From NCBI GenBank assembly GCA_963971285.1, contig OZ020250.1:16848499-16912498 (forward strand): 64,000 nucleotides of DNA, given 5' to 3'. Under the pieces are notes generated by a model. That model was not told where the DNA came from, made no database searches, and worked only from the letters and a program-made list of their open reading frames with translations. Positions 29,676-42,100 of the stretch are shown in pieces. This DNA is from Astropecten irregularis. Its lineage: Eukaryota; Echinodermata; Asteroidea; Paxillosida; Astropectinidae. A program made the translations under genes and the position numbers. Within the stretch, counting starts at the first letter, position 1, and every line of letters begins with the position of its first letter.

Positions 29676-31601
29676 CTGGTGTTAAAAAAAAAAGAAACAA
29701 AGCAAGATTAATATCTCGTTGATATATGGAAGAGATCAATGCACTCATTGGAGGCTTTGCATTGCCACACCATGTAGCATTCGTTCATAAACTTCGGATT
29801 TCTGATTTAAGTCTGGTTAGGTTTCAAGGTTTCGACTAACCTGCTATACATGTAGTCCTTACCAGGATTGGATTATACTTAATAAAGCAAAGAACAAAGC
29901 ACGTGGACAATTAACAGAATCGTTTTTTGTTTTTTTTCGTGTTGTTAATTCTTATTGTCACATTTTCCCTTTCTTGCGGATTGTTTTATTCCACTCATTT
30001 GCATTTATACGTTTGACTTCCATTTAAAACAGAATTAAGGATAAATATGTGCGGACTTACTGTTTGAGCAGGTCCCAGTTAGCTCTGAAATAAAAAAAAA
30101 AGGAGAAAAATAATCAAATAGAGCAAATTAATACTTCTGGCTTTTTTGAGAAATCAAAGAGTGCTCAGACTGTTGCAAATTAGCACAAAATCGGTATCCT
30201 TTTTGCTCAACAACCGAACATTTTATGTTTAAGTTACCTGCAATTGAAAATGAAAAAGTAAAAGATCATTTGAACTGACAGACACAATCATAACGGATTT
30301 GTAGTAACACCAAAACATGGATTCAAGTTCAAGTATTCCATGGACAGCTTGCAAAATAAGTACATGTGCCTTCATTAAAAAAGGCATAAGTGCTCTAATA
30401 AATGATCAATTTGTTTCGTTTTCTTTGTCTTATATAAGCATGGGAGAATGCTTTTAAATGCTTTACCGAACTTTTGAGTATCATTTGTTTGTTTGTTTTA
30501 AGTATCACCAATCCCACAGTCAAGTTCTTTTTGACTCACCCTGTACTCTGGCTCTCAATATTCACACATGCAAACTGAGGACACACAATCATACACATGG
30601 CTTGTCATCTTACCAGTTCGTTTCTTGCAGGTGACAAAGTATTTATCGGTGCAGCTTCTGTCCCTCCACTCGCCTCCCTGATCCATCACGATGCAGTTCT
30701 GCGATGTGTCGCCGTCTGGTTGGCTCGGTGCCCAGTTCAGGAACACCTCGGCATCAGACGGCGTGTCGTTGGATGCATACTTCCAAGTTCCTTCAACCTC
30801 TCGATCGTTTTGACCAACCCAGTGTAAGTCGTGGAAACTGTAATGTCATAATAATTGGGAAATGTTCAGTACTAAGTGATGAAATAGTGTGTAGACTTAT
30901 TCCATTTTCTGAAATTTTAGTTCTTTCTTTATGTAATTCTTTCTCCCTTTCTTTCTTTATGTATTCATTGTAAGACCACAGCACAAGATAGATTATAGGT
31001 GATCCTAAACTATGCAAAGATCATTTAAAAGTAGAAAATTTACCTTCAAGATTTTTCGGAAATAAAAAACAAAATTCACCAAATTTATTCTCACTTAAAA
31101 GCAAGAGCTCACTCCAATTAAACGAGCCATGTTCTTCGATGCATACGAAAGATCGCTTTTTAATGTATTTCGAGAAATGAACTATAATGGTGTTTGAGAC
31201 AAATGGATTTTCCTCACGGTTTGAAATCGTTGTGTCTGGCAGCCAAAATTGCATTCTCCGCGGCGTCCTCAACGTCGATAAGAGACCAATCTTCCCCCTG
31301 GCAATAGTCGACGGCCGATTCCCAGGTACGCTCCAGGTCCGTCACGAAATAGCACATGCCCGGTTTAGCCGCGTTACCAAAGGCGTCTGCACGAAGGTCT
31401 GAACAGCCTTTAGAGCAAAACCATAATAAGAAGCAATCAGTTTGGAAGAACACTGTTCATATGTTAACAATGTGCGAGTTAAAATTTCTTTTGGGTTGTC
31501 ATGATTTATTTTGTAAGTCCGGATAAGGAAGTTACCTGTCATTTCAGGTTGTAAGGTACTACCGCCACATCCACACAAGAGATCTCGCGTTGGCTCAGGA
31601 T
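29416..31601 (-). CDS. C-type lectin with C-terminal PAN/apple-like domain, 5 exons
   Basis: Secreted carbohydrate-binding-type protein, judged from domain content. Exons in transcript order: 31601-31536, 31407-31218, 30837-30614, 30084-30061 and 29675-29416, all with GT/AG borders and matching phases (1,2,1,1). The CTLD runs from DAFGNAAKPGMCYFVTD through ESAVDYCQGEDWSLIDVEDA and HWVGQNDRE to NWAPSQPDGDTSQNCIVM and WRDRSCTDKYFVTCK. It has the QPD (galactose-type) motif; WND is replaced by WRD, so calcium/sugar binding is uncertain. A 24-nt exon (ELTGTCSN) leads to a Cys-rich domain, CRPEDVLTP...RVQCARDCSMEAGCQSFGF...NCVLCSKV, which fits PAN/apple, ending at TAA 29416-29418. The start is unresolved: the exon can extend in frame to a Met at 31647 with hydrophobic SYVLVLIIF, or an acceptor at 31602 joins an unseen exon. 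Confidence 0.85.
30614..30837 (-). CDS. C-type lectin gene 1: second CTLD half (QPD motif)
   Basis: Acceptor CATTACAG and donor GTAAGA. Encodes HWVGQNDREVEGTWKY, FLNWAPSQPDGDTSQNC and GGEWRDRSCTDKYFVTCKK. QPD predicts galactose-type specificity in canonical lectins; the companion WND is WRD here. Confidence 0.85.
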
Positions 31602-31639
31602 CTGTGTATTGAAATATGATCAAAACCAGTACGTAAGAA

Positions 31640-31947
31640 TTTGTCAAAGAAATGCAGATTCATAGGCAAAAATATCAAGGAAGATACAGTAACAGTCATC
31701 TGTGAAAATCCCAGTGCCATACGGTACCCACGTTTTTAGAAAACAGTGAAAAACGACCACGATATGTGTTTTTTTTTCTGTTCTCTTAAAGAAAATTGTC
31801 ATTGATTTTACTCTTTTCTGGATAAATACAGCATTTCAGGTAGAAAACTGTTAACGGTATGTTTTTACCATCACCATCTCTATACCATGTAAGCCTTGTG
31901 TTAATTTATTGTTTCGGTACGCTACCAAAGTATGATATTACTTTTAA
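31640..31947. mobile_element. TTAA-family MITE, 5'-truncated (copy 5)
   Basis: Starts inside the family consensus (GTCAAAGAAATGCAGATTC), ends CAAAGTATGATATTACTTTTAA with TTAA at 31944-31947. It abuts the first recognised exon of lectin gene 1. Confidence 0.75.
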
Positions 31948-31949
31948 AC

Positions 31950-32830
31950 AACGGTGATGAAATGATTACTGAAAGTGCAAACATTGAGAAAAAAACATTT
32001 TAGCTTTATTTTTTCGGTTTCGGTTATTGTGTTATTTTCATGGAAAACGTTCATCGCATTTCCCGTGTGTTTCGATCGTAATTTTTTATTATATCCGTAA
32101 GAAAGTGCCTTATGAGGCCACAGTGGTCTTTTCAATCAAACACCAAACTCACCCGTTTTGCTCTTACCCATGCATACTTATGGGGTACCGTGTCAACTGC
32201 ATGTTATCCTTATGGGGTATTCGGAATTTGTGGGGTACAAAAGTGGTACCCCACAAAGAAAATCTCTGGTTTGGCCCTATTGACCTCGATTGACCTTTAG
32301 AAATCATAAAAAGGTGGTACCCTACAAAGTGGTCTTATGGGCACTGTGCTTAATTTCACACACCGCGTGATGTGCGACAGGGCTGGTTCGTGCCCTTATT
32401 TCAAGAAGTATAGCGCCCTCTGTTGTTAGCACCACATCAGTACCCCACAAGAATGACTTCTCAGCTCAGTACTCATCATGCCATGCCATGCCATGCCATG
32501 CCATGCCACACCAAACCATGTGCTCAAAGGACCCACATTGATGCTTGTGACAACTTGCCAAATACCCCATAAAATTGGTGAGTATTTCCTACTTCTGTGA
32601 CATCTGAAAACTTTGTGCATTATGTAGTCTACACCATAGGCCTAACTGTTTAGTTTGTATGCTGCATTTACTCCATAATCACTGCCAGCAGGGCCTAACT
32701 TAGGAGTATAGGACTAACGTTAGGCCTAGGCCTACGTATACATGCCATGCAATGATGCATGCAGTAATAAGCCTTGCCTAAGCTAGCCCTACTGATTGTG
32801 TAACTGAGTGTAAGACTAGCTAGTTAATTG
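31950..32830. other. Spacer between divergent genes
   Basis: No coding signal. TATGGGGT/TGTGGGGTAC motifs recur at 32175-32345, and a (CCATG)n microsatellite lies at 32478-32507. It separates the minus-strand lectin from the plus-strand cluster, so promoters could lie here, but no element could be identified. Confidence 0.5.
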
Positions 32831-32835
32831 CAAAA

Positions 32836-33198
32836 ATGCAAGAAACCGTATTCGGCACAAGTATTTCCACAAGACAATCTGTCATTAGACCTCGGCCTGA
32901 AACATCTAATTTTCGTAATGTAATTTCACAATCCTTTGATAATCTGGCAGTGTCAATGCCGTCATACAGAGACAGTACATTAATGCATGTTGATAATGCA
33001 GAGTGGGAAACATCTGATGTAGGCCTAGTAAGTGAAACAAACCAGCGACAACAGCCTTTTTGCACAAATTGCTCCTATCAACAGAGGCAACTAATTCGGG
33101 TAAAAAGAATTTTATGCTGTTGCGTGGCACTTCTAATTGGAGGTATTCTTATCCTTATTATGGTTCTGCAACAACTATATGGGTGCATCACATCATAA
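32836..33198 (+). CDS. Small putative tail-anchored membrane protein (120 aa)
   Basis: Single open frame from ATG (context CAAAAATGC) to TAA. The first 75 residues are polar with many Ser and Thr. A CTNC motif follows (FCTNCSYQQRQ), then a basic stop-transfer RVKR and one hydrophobic span (ILCCCVALLIGGILILIMVL), ending QQLYGCITS. This is the layout of a tail-anchored or type II single-pass protein. A GTGAGC donor lies just after the stop (33201), so it could be the first exon of a longer transcript that splices to the SET exon at 35234. No family recognised. Confidence 0.45.
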   Translation: MQETVFGTSISTRQSVIRPRPETSNFRNVISQSFDNLAVSMPSYRDSTLMHVDNAEWETSDVGLVSETNQRQQPFCTNCSYQQRQLIRVKRILCCCVALLIGGILILIMVLQQLYGCITS

Positions 33199-33375
33199 AG
33201 GTGAGCACAGCTGTTACAAGTATTCCAAAACATCAATTTCTGTCATGTATTTATTAAAATATTTGGTTAATTTACCTCCACTAAATGCTTTTACTTTCAC
33301 TAACGCTTTGCAATCATCACTAAAGCCCAAATCCATCACTAGCCATGTCATATCAAGTGTGATAGCAATGATTGC

Positions 33376-34026
33376 CAGAGTTGTAACGAGTCACTGTTTT
33401 TTGTGACTCGAGTCGAGTCGAGTCATTTTAAAGAAGTGACTCGAGTCGAGTCGAGTCATTTGGTCATGAATGTCGAGTCGAGTCGAGTCGAGTCACAGTG
33501 TGTAGTCGAGTCGAGTCGAGTCGAGTCAATTATTTAGATCGAGTCAATTCGAGTCACAAATATTTAGAAATAAACAAACACCAAGAGACTGGAATTTGTT
33601 TGCTTTGTTTTTTAATTTACCATTCTGAGTGTGCAAAATCAAATTCTCCAGGTCGTCAGAAAAGTTTGCGTAAAATGGTAGATAAACGTACTTAATAAAA
33701 GTCTGAAAGTTTACGCATGAAGTACATGTTGATACTTCTATACCCCATGTATACAAACTCGCGATGCGCGTAAGCTCAAATAAAATATTTCGCAAAGTTT
33801 TATTTTTGGGGGGCGGGAAGGGGGGACTCGAGTCATTATTAGCCTTACTCGAGTCGAGTCGAGTCATTCTGATGAGAGACTCGAGTCGAGTCGAGTCATT
33901 TGCTCACAATGACTCGAGTCGAGTCGAGTCATTTAGCCTTCGGGACTCGAGTCGAGTCGAGTCGCCAAAAAATGTGACTCGAGTCGGACTCGAGTCGAGT
34001 CATTGACTCGAGTCATTACAACTCTG
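33376..34026. mobile_element. Non-autonomous hAT-like transposon, 651 bp, 8-bp TSD
   Basis: Exact 8-bp target duplication ATGATTGC (33368-33375 and 34027-34034) and an 11-bp perfect inverted repeat CAGAGTTGTAA / TTACAACTCTG. Both subterminal zones are packed with GACTCGAGTCGAGTCGAGTC-type repeats. An 8-bp TSD with CAGAG-type ends is the hAT signature. No transposase frame. Confidence 0.92.
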
Positions 34027-34424
34027 ATGATTGCAGATTACGACTTTATTGAAACCGGCCGCAGATTAGCAGTGTAAAATTTGTGCAGAAACTGTTCTTT
34101 GTTACAGTTAAATAGCAAAATGCATAAATTTTGGTACTTGTTCCTTGCTTAGAACTTTAACATTTCATGTTTTATACCTAGATACTGCATGTATTATAAT
34201 GTATTCTACATCCATGTAGTTCTGCCTGTGGCTGCATGTTTGATGTTTTCACAAGCATTACTCATAACAAGAATAATAATGTTAAGGAAAGCACGTACAA
34301 AAAGGAAAATACAGTACAAGCCATTTGCTATAGGAATTTCCTTCATGCAAGTACTAGAAGGCCATGCTTATAAAGTGCCAGTGATGCTTAAGAAAAGTAC
34401 ATGTGTATTAAACTTGGAAAATAG

Positions 34425-35157
34425 TTAAAGGGTCATTCCATATGAACTCAACCAAAATCTGAAGCTCATATTTGGGGGAGGGAGGGGGGACATTTACATG
34501 AAAAATGAACATTAAATTTTAGGCCTCAACTCGCAACTGTTTTTGAGATACGCTCTCCCAAAATGTGTGGCCACACCCACTTTTTTCACTCACGAACTGA
34601 AAATTTGTCAATTTGGAAGAGATTTTGGAGGTCAGTTTCCAAAAACAAATTGGACTTACAGGCTGAATGTGGGTATCCTAGGTATTTTGCACCCAGAGAT
34701 TCAGAATCTGCAATCAGAAATGGCCTTGTAGAAATCTTGTAGTATCATAGTATTTGGCCCCTGAATTTTGAAATTTATCAAAACCGGAAGTCACAAATTC
34801 AATTTTCAAGGGCCCCCCATTTGCCCAAGATGTATATATTCTATAAGGCTTATATGATGCTGTATTTCTTTTATCTGGGTGGAGGTCAGCATGCAAAACC
34901 AAAATTGATATTAAGCATTAATTTAGAAGCTAGGAGCCCTTGAAAAGGGTCCAGGCTGAAAACGGGCAACGTTTTTGCCCATATTCGGCTGGCAAATTCT
35001 TTCTGTGGGCAATTACCTATGGTAATGAAATTTTTTCTACTTTAAACTGTACATCTGAATTCATTTGATCAAAATTTTAGAGTGTTTTTTTTACTTCCTT
35101 CACTGTTCCTTCACTTCATCTGTGCCTCTGGTTGAGTTCATATGGAATGACTCTTAA
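34425..35157. mobile_element. 733-bp TTAA-flanked non-autonomous transposon
   Basis: TTAA at both ends. Inverted ends GTCATTCCATATGAACTCAA / TTGAGTTCATATGGAATGAC (22 bp nearly perfect). Distinct family from the AGGTAGTATCATAC MITEs. No transposase frame. Confidence 0.85.
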
Positions 35158-35233
35158 AATGTTTTAGATCTGATACAAAGATAGAGAATGTTTTAAGGGT
35201 TTAAGCAGATTTAATTTATTTGATTTTTTTTAG

Positions 35234-38200
35234 TGCCATGCCCGGAGTAAAGCGTCGACAAACAAGGTCATCTGTCACTGCCTATCAGAGCCCAGAGAAT
35301 GCTGCAATTGTGTCCAAGCGCACAAATCAAGATCCAGATAGGTTCATTGTGAAGGATACACTTTCTAAAGGTACATGTTTGATCTAGCCTAATTTGAATA
35401 ATCAACCTGTGCTGTTATAGTATATGAACTTCCCCTTTTGCCTGCCCCAAAAATGTTCACAGAGATAATGTTCATGTTTGGGAATAGGAGGACATGACAT
35501 TTCGATACAGGACCTTTCTTAAAGGCAAAAGGGAGAGAAATATCCTGCTCGTATCTAAATATTATGTCTTTCAGGTCATCATTTTGGCTGATGAGCAGTT
35601 TGCAGCAGTTTATTACTTGCATACATTGTAGATAAATGTTAAAATGGGTTACGTGTATGTATGCTAATCAAGTTACATAATATGCAAATTAGGCTTACCC
35701 TTCACCGACGTGGATTAGCACTTGGTGCTTTTGAGTGCATGTGAAGAAATCTTGTGCTGGCTCAGGTGGGATTCGAACCCACGACCTCCTGCTTACCAGT
35801 GCAGATGCCATACCGGCCGCTAGGCCACCGAGCTAGCTGGGGTCAGCGGGGTGAATCAAATCCAATATCGCAGCGGGTACTGCAGTAAATCATTTAATAT
35901 TCATGAATTACTGCGGTACCCGCCGCGATATTGGATTTGATTCACCCCGTGACCCCAGCTAGCTCGGTGACCTAGCGGTATGGCATCTTCACTAGTAAGC
36001 AGAGGGTCGTACGGGTTCGAATCCCACCTGAGCTAGCATGTGATTTTTTTCACGTGCACTCAAAAGTCGGTGAAGGGTAAGCCTAATTTGCATATTATCT
36101 ATTTCCTGACCAAAATCATCTAATATTTAATCAAGTTACATGTATTTCACATTTCTATACCCCCCCCCCCCCACCCCAGCCAATAATGGGGGTTCAGTAT
36201 AATTATAACACTCAGTTGTACATGTACCGTGCATCAACTTGGTCCTTTGCACAAAGCTTCCATGGTAACATGTAGGCATATAAGAAAACAGCTTTTCTGG
36301 AAGGTTACACTGTATTTGAAAAAATTAAAAACTTAGCTACTTGCAGCTTAATTGGCACAGTTGTACATAGATTCTTCTTTTTGAAAATTATTGAACTACC
36401 ATTGAGTATTAAGTATCTGTACTGTTTGAGACTTTGGGTTAGTTACATGTATAACTTATAGCTGACTCACTGTTTGACATCACAAGTTCTCCTATGTGGG
36501 GTATGATTGGCCACTGATGGGGTATGCAATGCAGATTGTTGAACAAGTAATTTACTTTGTATGGAAATAAACATTCTTTCTTAGCTATTAAATAAATCTT
36601 CATTTTTAACAGGCAGGGGTGTCTTTTCAACTGAGGAAATCAACCAAGGGGATTTCCTTATGATATATGATGGTGAGCTGATTTCTCAGGAAGAAGGTGA
36701 GAGGAGAGAAGAAATTCATCAGTCATGCTTCAGGTATTTTTTCAACACTGTGACAGCCTCGAACCATACCAGGACCAGAATGTGGTAAGCTTTTATCCCT
36801 GTTGTCTATGCAGTATCATGGAAGTGAATATCTTCACACACCTTCTCACTTGAACAGAAAATATTTAGATATAGGAAAGATGTGCATAGAAACTTGACAA
36901 GAGCAGGAATCAAACCTGCGACCTCTAGATTACCATACCAGCACTCTTCCAACTGAACTAGTGGACGAGGGTTGAGGGATCATTCATATAGGGGAACTGA
37001 CTGGGAGCCAGTAAATATGAACAGTAAAAAAGAAGCATGACGAGAGCGGGAGTTTAACAATTCACTAGCACCTAGTCATTTTCCCGATATGATTTGTCTG
37101 TGAATGTGTTTAAAAGCGGCATACTCTTTGTGAATGATTCCTCGTCCACCGCTTCCCAGGTTTGGGATTTATGGCTCTGACTAGCACCTACTCGTGCAAA
37201 GAAATGTTGGTGCTGCACAAGGAATGCCGCCAACAAAAGCATACAGGTTCAATTCCAGCTCTCGTCAAGTTTATTTGCACATCTTTCACAAATTGATTTA
37301 CTGGCATCTAGCCAGTTTCCCTAAATGAGTTGTTTGGCATTAATTAAGAGTTATTTTTTATAATTAACAAATGACACACCTCTTTTCATTTTGCACTGTT
37401 ACCATATATTTCATACAAATCCACGCACCCATACTAATACTGGTTTCACACAGTGCTGTTACCCGGGTAATCTCGGGGTTAACGAAAAATTTAACCCCGA
37501 GATTGCCTGGGTAATTTGGAGCATTCACACTACACTTAATTCTCCGGGTTAGAAATTCTCTGGGTTAACTGCCCCAAAACCCCACTTAACCCGGGTAATT
37601 TTTAACCCTGCTCGTGAGGTGGGAATAAAACCACAAATCTCAGGGTTAACGGCGGCCTTGAGACAATGCTCCGGGTTATCGTTGGATGTATGAATGCCCG
37701 CCCAGTATTCCTACCCGGGTACGTACGTTCGTTGACCAGTCAGCGCGTGCTGCTGGGCGCAAACCCGGAAGCAAACCGTCATGGCATGATGTCATTTCTC
37801 AGCACAATGATTGGACGGCAATGGTGTATTGCGTTCCGTAGCTCACCTTGTAGCAAGCTACCGTCCACTTGTTATTATTTTGACGAATTACAGGGCACCA
37901 ATCAACAATAGTATGTGCACTAATAAGCAGAACTTCCCCGTGGGCACACAAAATTTCATTCCGGTGTCACAAGCTCAACTGTCTGGCATGCCGAGTTATC
38001 CGGATGACAAAACTGGCCAGCTATAGGCATGTACTAACACGAGCTCAACTTTCGGGCGTGACGAAAACACACGTATGTACATGGTACGAGATAGCCTACT
38101 CGATATTGCGTGCAGTAGGGACAGCAAGCTAGGACATAAACAACTCAGCACACCTTTTCGTCATGATGTGCGCATGAATGGTGTGACGTATCATATGACC

Positions 38201-39194
38201 TTATTGGTCCACCACACGCAGTGAGACCGGTCAGCATGCGGACAGTCTATACCTTGACACCAGCATTTTGCGATCGTCACTTCGAGTAGGAAAATGTCGC
38301 AAGAGACCAGTAAAACTGATACAATTTCGTCCAAAAGAACACAAAAAAATAAGATGTTGCGCTAGATAATAGCGCTTTCTTCTTTGACTTAAAAGAAAAT
38401 TCAGAAATACACTGTATGATCAATGCCAAAACGTCGGGCTGCTGTGCCAAGCAGCTGTGAGCGCAATGGATTGTGAGAGGGCAGATGTAGGCTAGTGCAC
38501 ATTCTCCGGGTCCGCGCTTGTGAATGCCGTCACAACTTACCCGGGTAGATCAAGCGGGTAAAGCTGAATTGCGGGGTTAATTTTGTAGTGTGAAACTGAT
38601 TCTCCGGGTTTCTTTTTACCCGGGTGCGGATGACTACCCGGGTAATTTCAGAGCTGTGTGAAAACAGTATAGTCATGTGGTATTCAGTAGCCTGCACTTA
38701 AGCTTTGTTAATCAATATGCAACCTTTTCATAATTCTTATTACAGAAACCATATAATCAGTGTATTTTATTCACGTGCTGGCTCTGTCCATAACCACAAA
38801 CTGTAGGCCTAAACCACTGCAAAGAGGACATTATGTCTTCATATAATAAAGAAGTTTAGCCATTACAGTAATTTTAATCCAGTTGCCTGTTATTTTTAAT
38901 AGACACCCTGTATATCCTCCAAAAAAGGAAGGCAGATGCTGTATATTATTTGTCTTTTTTTCTTTTTATTTTCTACAATATAGTATTGATGCAACTGAAG
39001 AACCCCAGAAAGGATTAAAACTTGCCAGACTTGTCAACCATGGTAGGAAGCGAGAGAGAAATGCTTTTGTGAAAGTACTGCTCTTAGATTCTTCACCCAC
39101 GCTCTGCTTGTTTGCACTAAGACACATATCTGCAGATGAAGAGATCCTGTATGACTATGGAGTAAAGGAAAAAGACCTCCCATGGAACAGAAAG
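35234..39194 (+). CDS. SET-domain exons (KMT5A-like histone H4K20 methyltransferase type)
   Basis: Three exons encode about 172 residues from MPGVKRRQTRSS. SET motifs in order: KGRGVFSTEEINQGDF, YDGELIS, CFRYFF, CIDATEEPQKG, ARLVNHGRKRERNAF and EEILYDYG. The pattern matches KMT5A/SETD8 (GRGVF, YHGDLI, VDAT, RLINHS, ELLYDYG); NHS is NHG here and the catalytic Tyr region YDYG is kept. KMT5A monomethylates H4 Lys20; substrate here is unknown. The first exon begins at acceptor TTTTTTTTAG four bases before the ATG, so a 5' UTR exon lies upstream. Confidence 0.88.
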
Positions 39195-42100
39195 GTATAT
39201 ATTTGGGTTGTTTTAGTAGACAACAAATAGAAGATAATCAGCCAAGATATTTGGCGATATCTCGCCTCAGCTGGAATAATTTAGTGGATTTTTCTGAAGC
39301 ACTGTTCCAATGAATGTTTCCTCGATAAAGGCTAAGATAAAAGTGACCAGTGGCTTTAATTTTTTTCCTCCAAAACTGAATGTTGCTCCCTGGTCGGGTT
39401 TGCAGCCAAAATTACTTAAGCTTTTCATATGATTTGGTTCACACTTTAATGGTATGATTCATACTTAAATACTGCTCATTGGTTGTTAGCTCTATCAATG
39501 ACGCTTATTTGAAATTCACATGATGGCAGTGTGTTTTGCGAGTTGCAAATTGTGACCACTCCCCCATGTGACTCTCTGGCTATGCCAATTAATGGCCTTG
39601 CCCTCTTAATTCAACTCGTACCTAAAACCACAATCGTCTTACAAGCAATAGGCCCTATACTGTCTGCCTGCCGCACTATTATAGGTAGTTGTAGGTAACT
39701 CTTCACGACATTGAGTCTTTTTTAATGAAATTTTGCCAAATTTGTAACAGTTTTTATATCTCCCACATTCAGACAGCATTTGTGTGTAGGATAACTGCAA
39801 AATGATTGCTTATTGTGATTTTAAAGTTGTTGGCCAATGGTCATTGTAGGTGTGCCAAAATTGTATGATATTTGTATGGGTGTTTTTAACTTTAGCTAGC
39901 CATGTACCATTAAAAGTAAGAAGAATCTTTGTAGCAACCTTGGACAAGTCAACTTCACAGCCACAACTCCTGATAAGCTATTATACAGTAAAGCTTGGCA
40001 TTTTTCAAGTAGTGGAATGGTATTGAAGGTTTAATTAGTGCACACATTCCTTGACTGAATTACTTTCCAGGCAAACAAGAAGGCTAACTCTCTCACGATG
40101 AAGGACTCAAGGAATGTTGGCCAAGTGGTAGGTTTAGACGATGGAGCAGGCCATGGAGATATGGAAGATGGAGCGGGCCATGAGAAAATGGAAGACGGAG
40201 CAGGTCATGGACAGATGGAAGACGGAGCAGGTCATGGACAGATGGAAGACGGAGCAGGCCATGGAGGGATGGAAGACGGAGCAGGCCATGGAGGGATGGA
40301 AGATGGAACAGGCCATGGAGGGATGGAAGATGGAACAGGCCATGGAGGGATGGAAGATGGAACAGGCCATGGAGGGATGGAAGATGGAACAGGCCATGGA
40401 GGGATGGAAGATGGAGCATGCCATGAGAAGATGGAAGATGGAATAGGCCACAGAGGGATGGAAGACGGAGCGGGCCATGAGAAGATGGAAGATGGAACAG
40501 GCCATGGAGGGATGGAAGATGGAACAGGCCATGGAGGGATGGAAGATGGAACAGGCCATGGAGGGATGGAAGATGGAGCATGCCATGAGAAGATGGAAGA
40601 TGGAACAGGCCATGGAGGGATGGAAGATGGAACAGGCCATGGAGGGATGGAAGATGGAACAGGTCATGGACAGATGGAAGATGGAACAGGCCATGGAGGG
40701 ATGGAAGATGGAACAGGCCATGAGAAGATGGAAGATGGAACAGGCCATGGAGGGATGGAAGATGGAACAGGCCATGGAGGGATGGAAGATGGAACAGGTC
40801 ATGGACAGATGGAAGATGGAACAGGCCATGGAGGGATTGAAGATGGAACAGGCCATGGAGGGATGGAAGATGGAGCAGGCCATGGAGGGATGGAAGATGG
40901 AACAGGCCATGGAGGGATGGAAGATGGAACAGGCCATGGAGGGATGGAAGATGGAACAGGCCATGGAGGGATGGAAGATGGAACAGGCCATGGAGGGATG
41001 GAAGATGGAGCATGCCATGAGAAGATGGAAGATGGAATAGGCCACAGAGGGATGGAAGACGGAGCGGGCCATGAGAAGATGGAAGATGGAGTGGGCCATG
41101 CAAGGATAGGAGATGGAGTAAACAAAAATGGGATGAAAGACGGATCAGTCCTTGTTGGGCTGGATGACCATGGAAAGATGAGTGATGACTTCTTAACATA
41201 CGGTATTGATGATGTCGGCCATTGTTGTGTTATTGCATTTGATGGAAATGAGGTGGTACCCTCTGTGTCAGTTGGTGGTGATGTAGTTGACACACTTCAA
41301 AATGAGGCCTGTGATTCTCAGCTCAAGGCAGTGCAGTCTTGCATAATTGATGAATCTGATGTTGATTCAGTTGCTTCTGAGGTAATTCCCATTCCAAGAC
41401 AAATGCATAGGCATTTTCAAACCAACAGTGATTCCGTGCAAAGTTTCTCTGAATTTGAGTCCATCTTGGGATCCATACAAGAAGATATCAACATAATGGA
41501 AAGTGGCTACTCTGTTGGTTATCAGGCCCCATGTGTCACAAGTGCAAACTCAGGTTGTAGAATGGAGACTGGAGAAATTGACAAAGAAATGCCAGCAAAA
41601 AACTCAAGCAATGTGTACACCCTGGCTGGTGATGCATGCCTTTCTGATGATATGGATTGCACAGAAGCAGATGAAGTAGGTGGAAGTAGTGATGGGGTGC
41701 ACAATATGCCTTCACAAGATGAGGGCATGGATTGTTTAGACGGAAGTGACAGAAGCCCTAGTCCCAATGGGGCTACATGTGTTTCTGATGGTTCATGTGC
41801 TGGTGACACAGGTTGTTTTGCTGATGGTGATGCACACTGTAGCTCCATCTTTTTTCCACCAGTTGTAAAGGACACAGAAACACATAGAAGGACCTACAAC
41901 AAACATCAGGCATGTTTTTACTGTTCCAAGTTAGTCACGAAGATCAGTAAGCATTTACTTTCTCAACATAAAGACAAGCAAGAAGTAAAAGAAATCAGGG
42001 CAATGAAAGTTGGTTCCAAGGAGAGAGCAAGAGCCTTCGAACTCTTGCGAAATAGAGGGAACTACTACCACAATAAAATGGTTCATGATCTCAAACAAGG

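Noticed and set aside
40093-41293. Long minus-strand frames (up to 368 codons) across the 27-bp repeat
   Set aside because: The unit length is a multiple of three and lacks stops in several frames; the plus frame continues the SET exons and unique coding sequence on both sides, so the minus frames are shadows.
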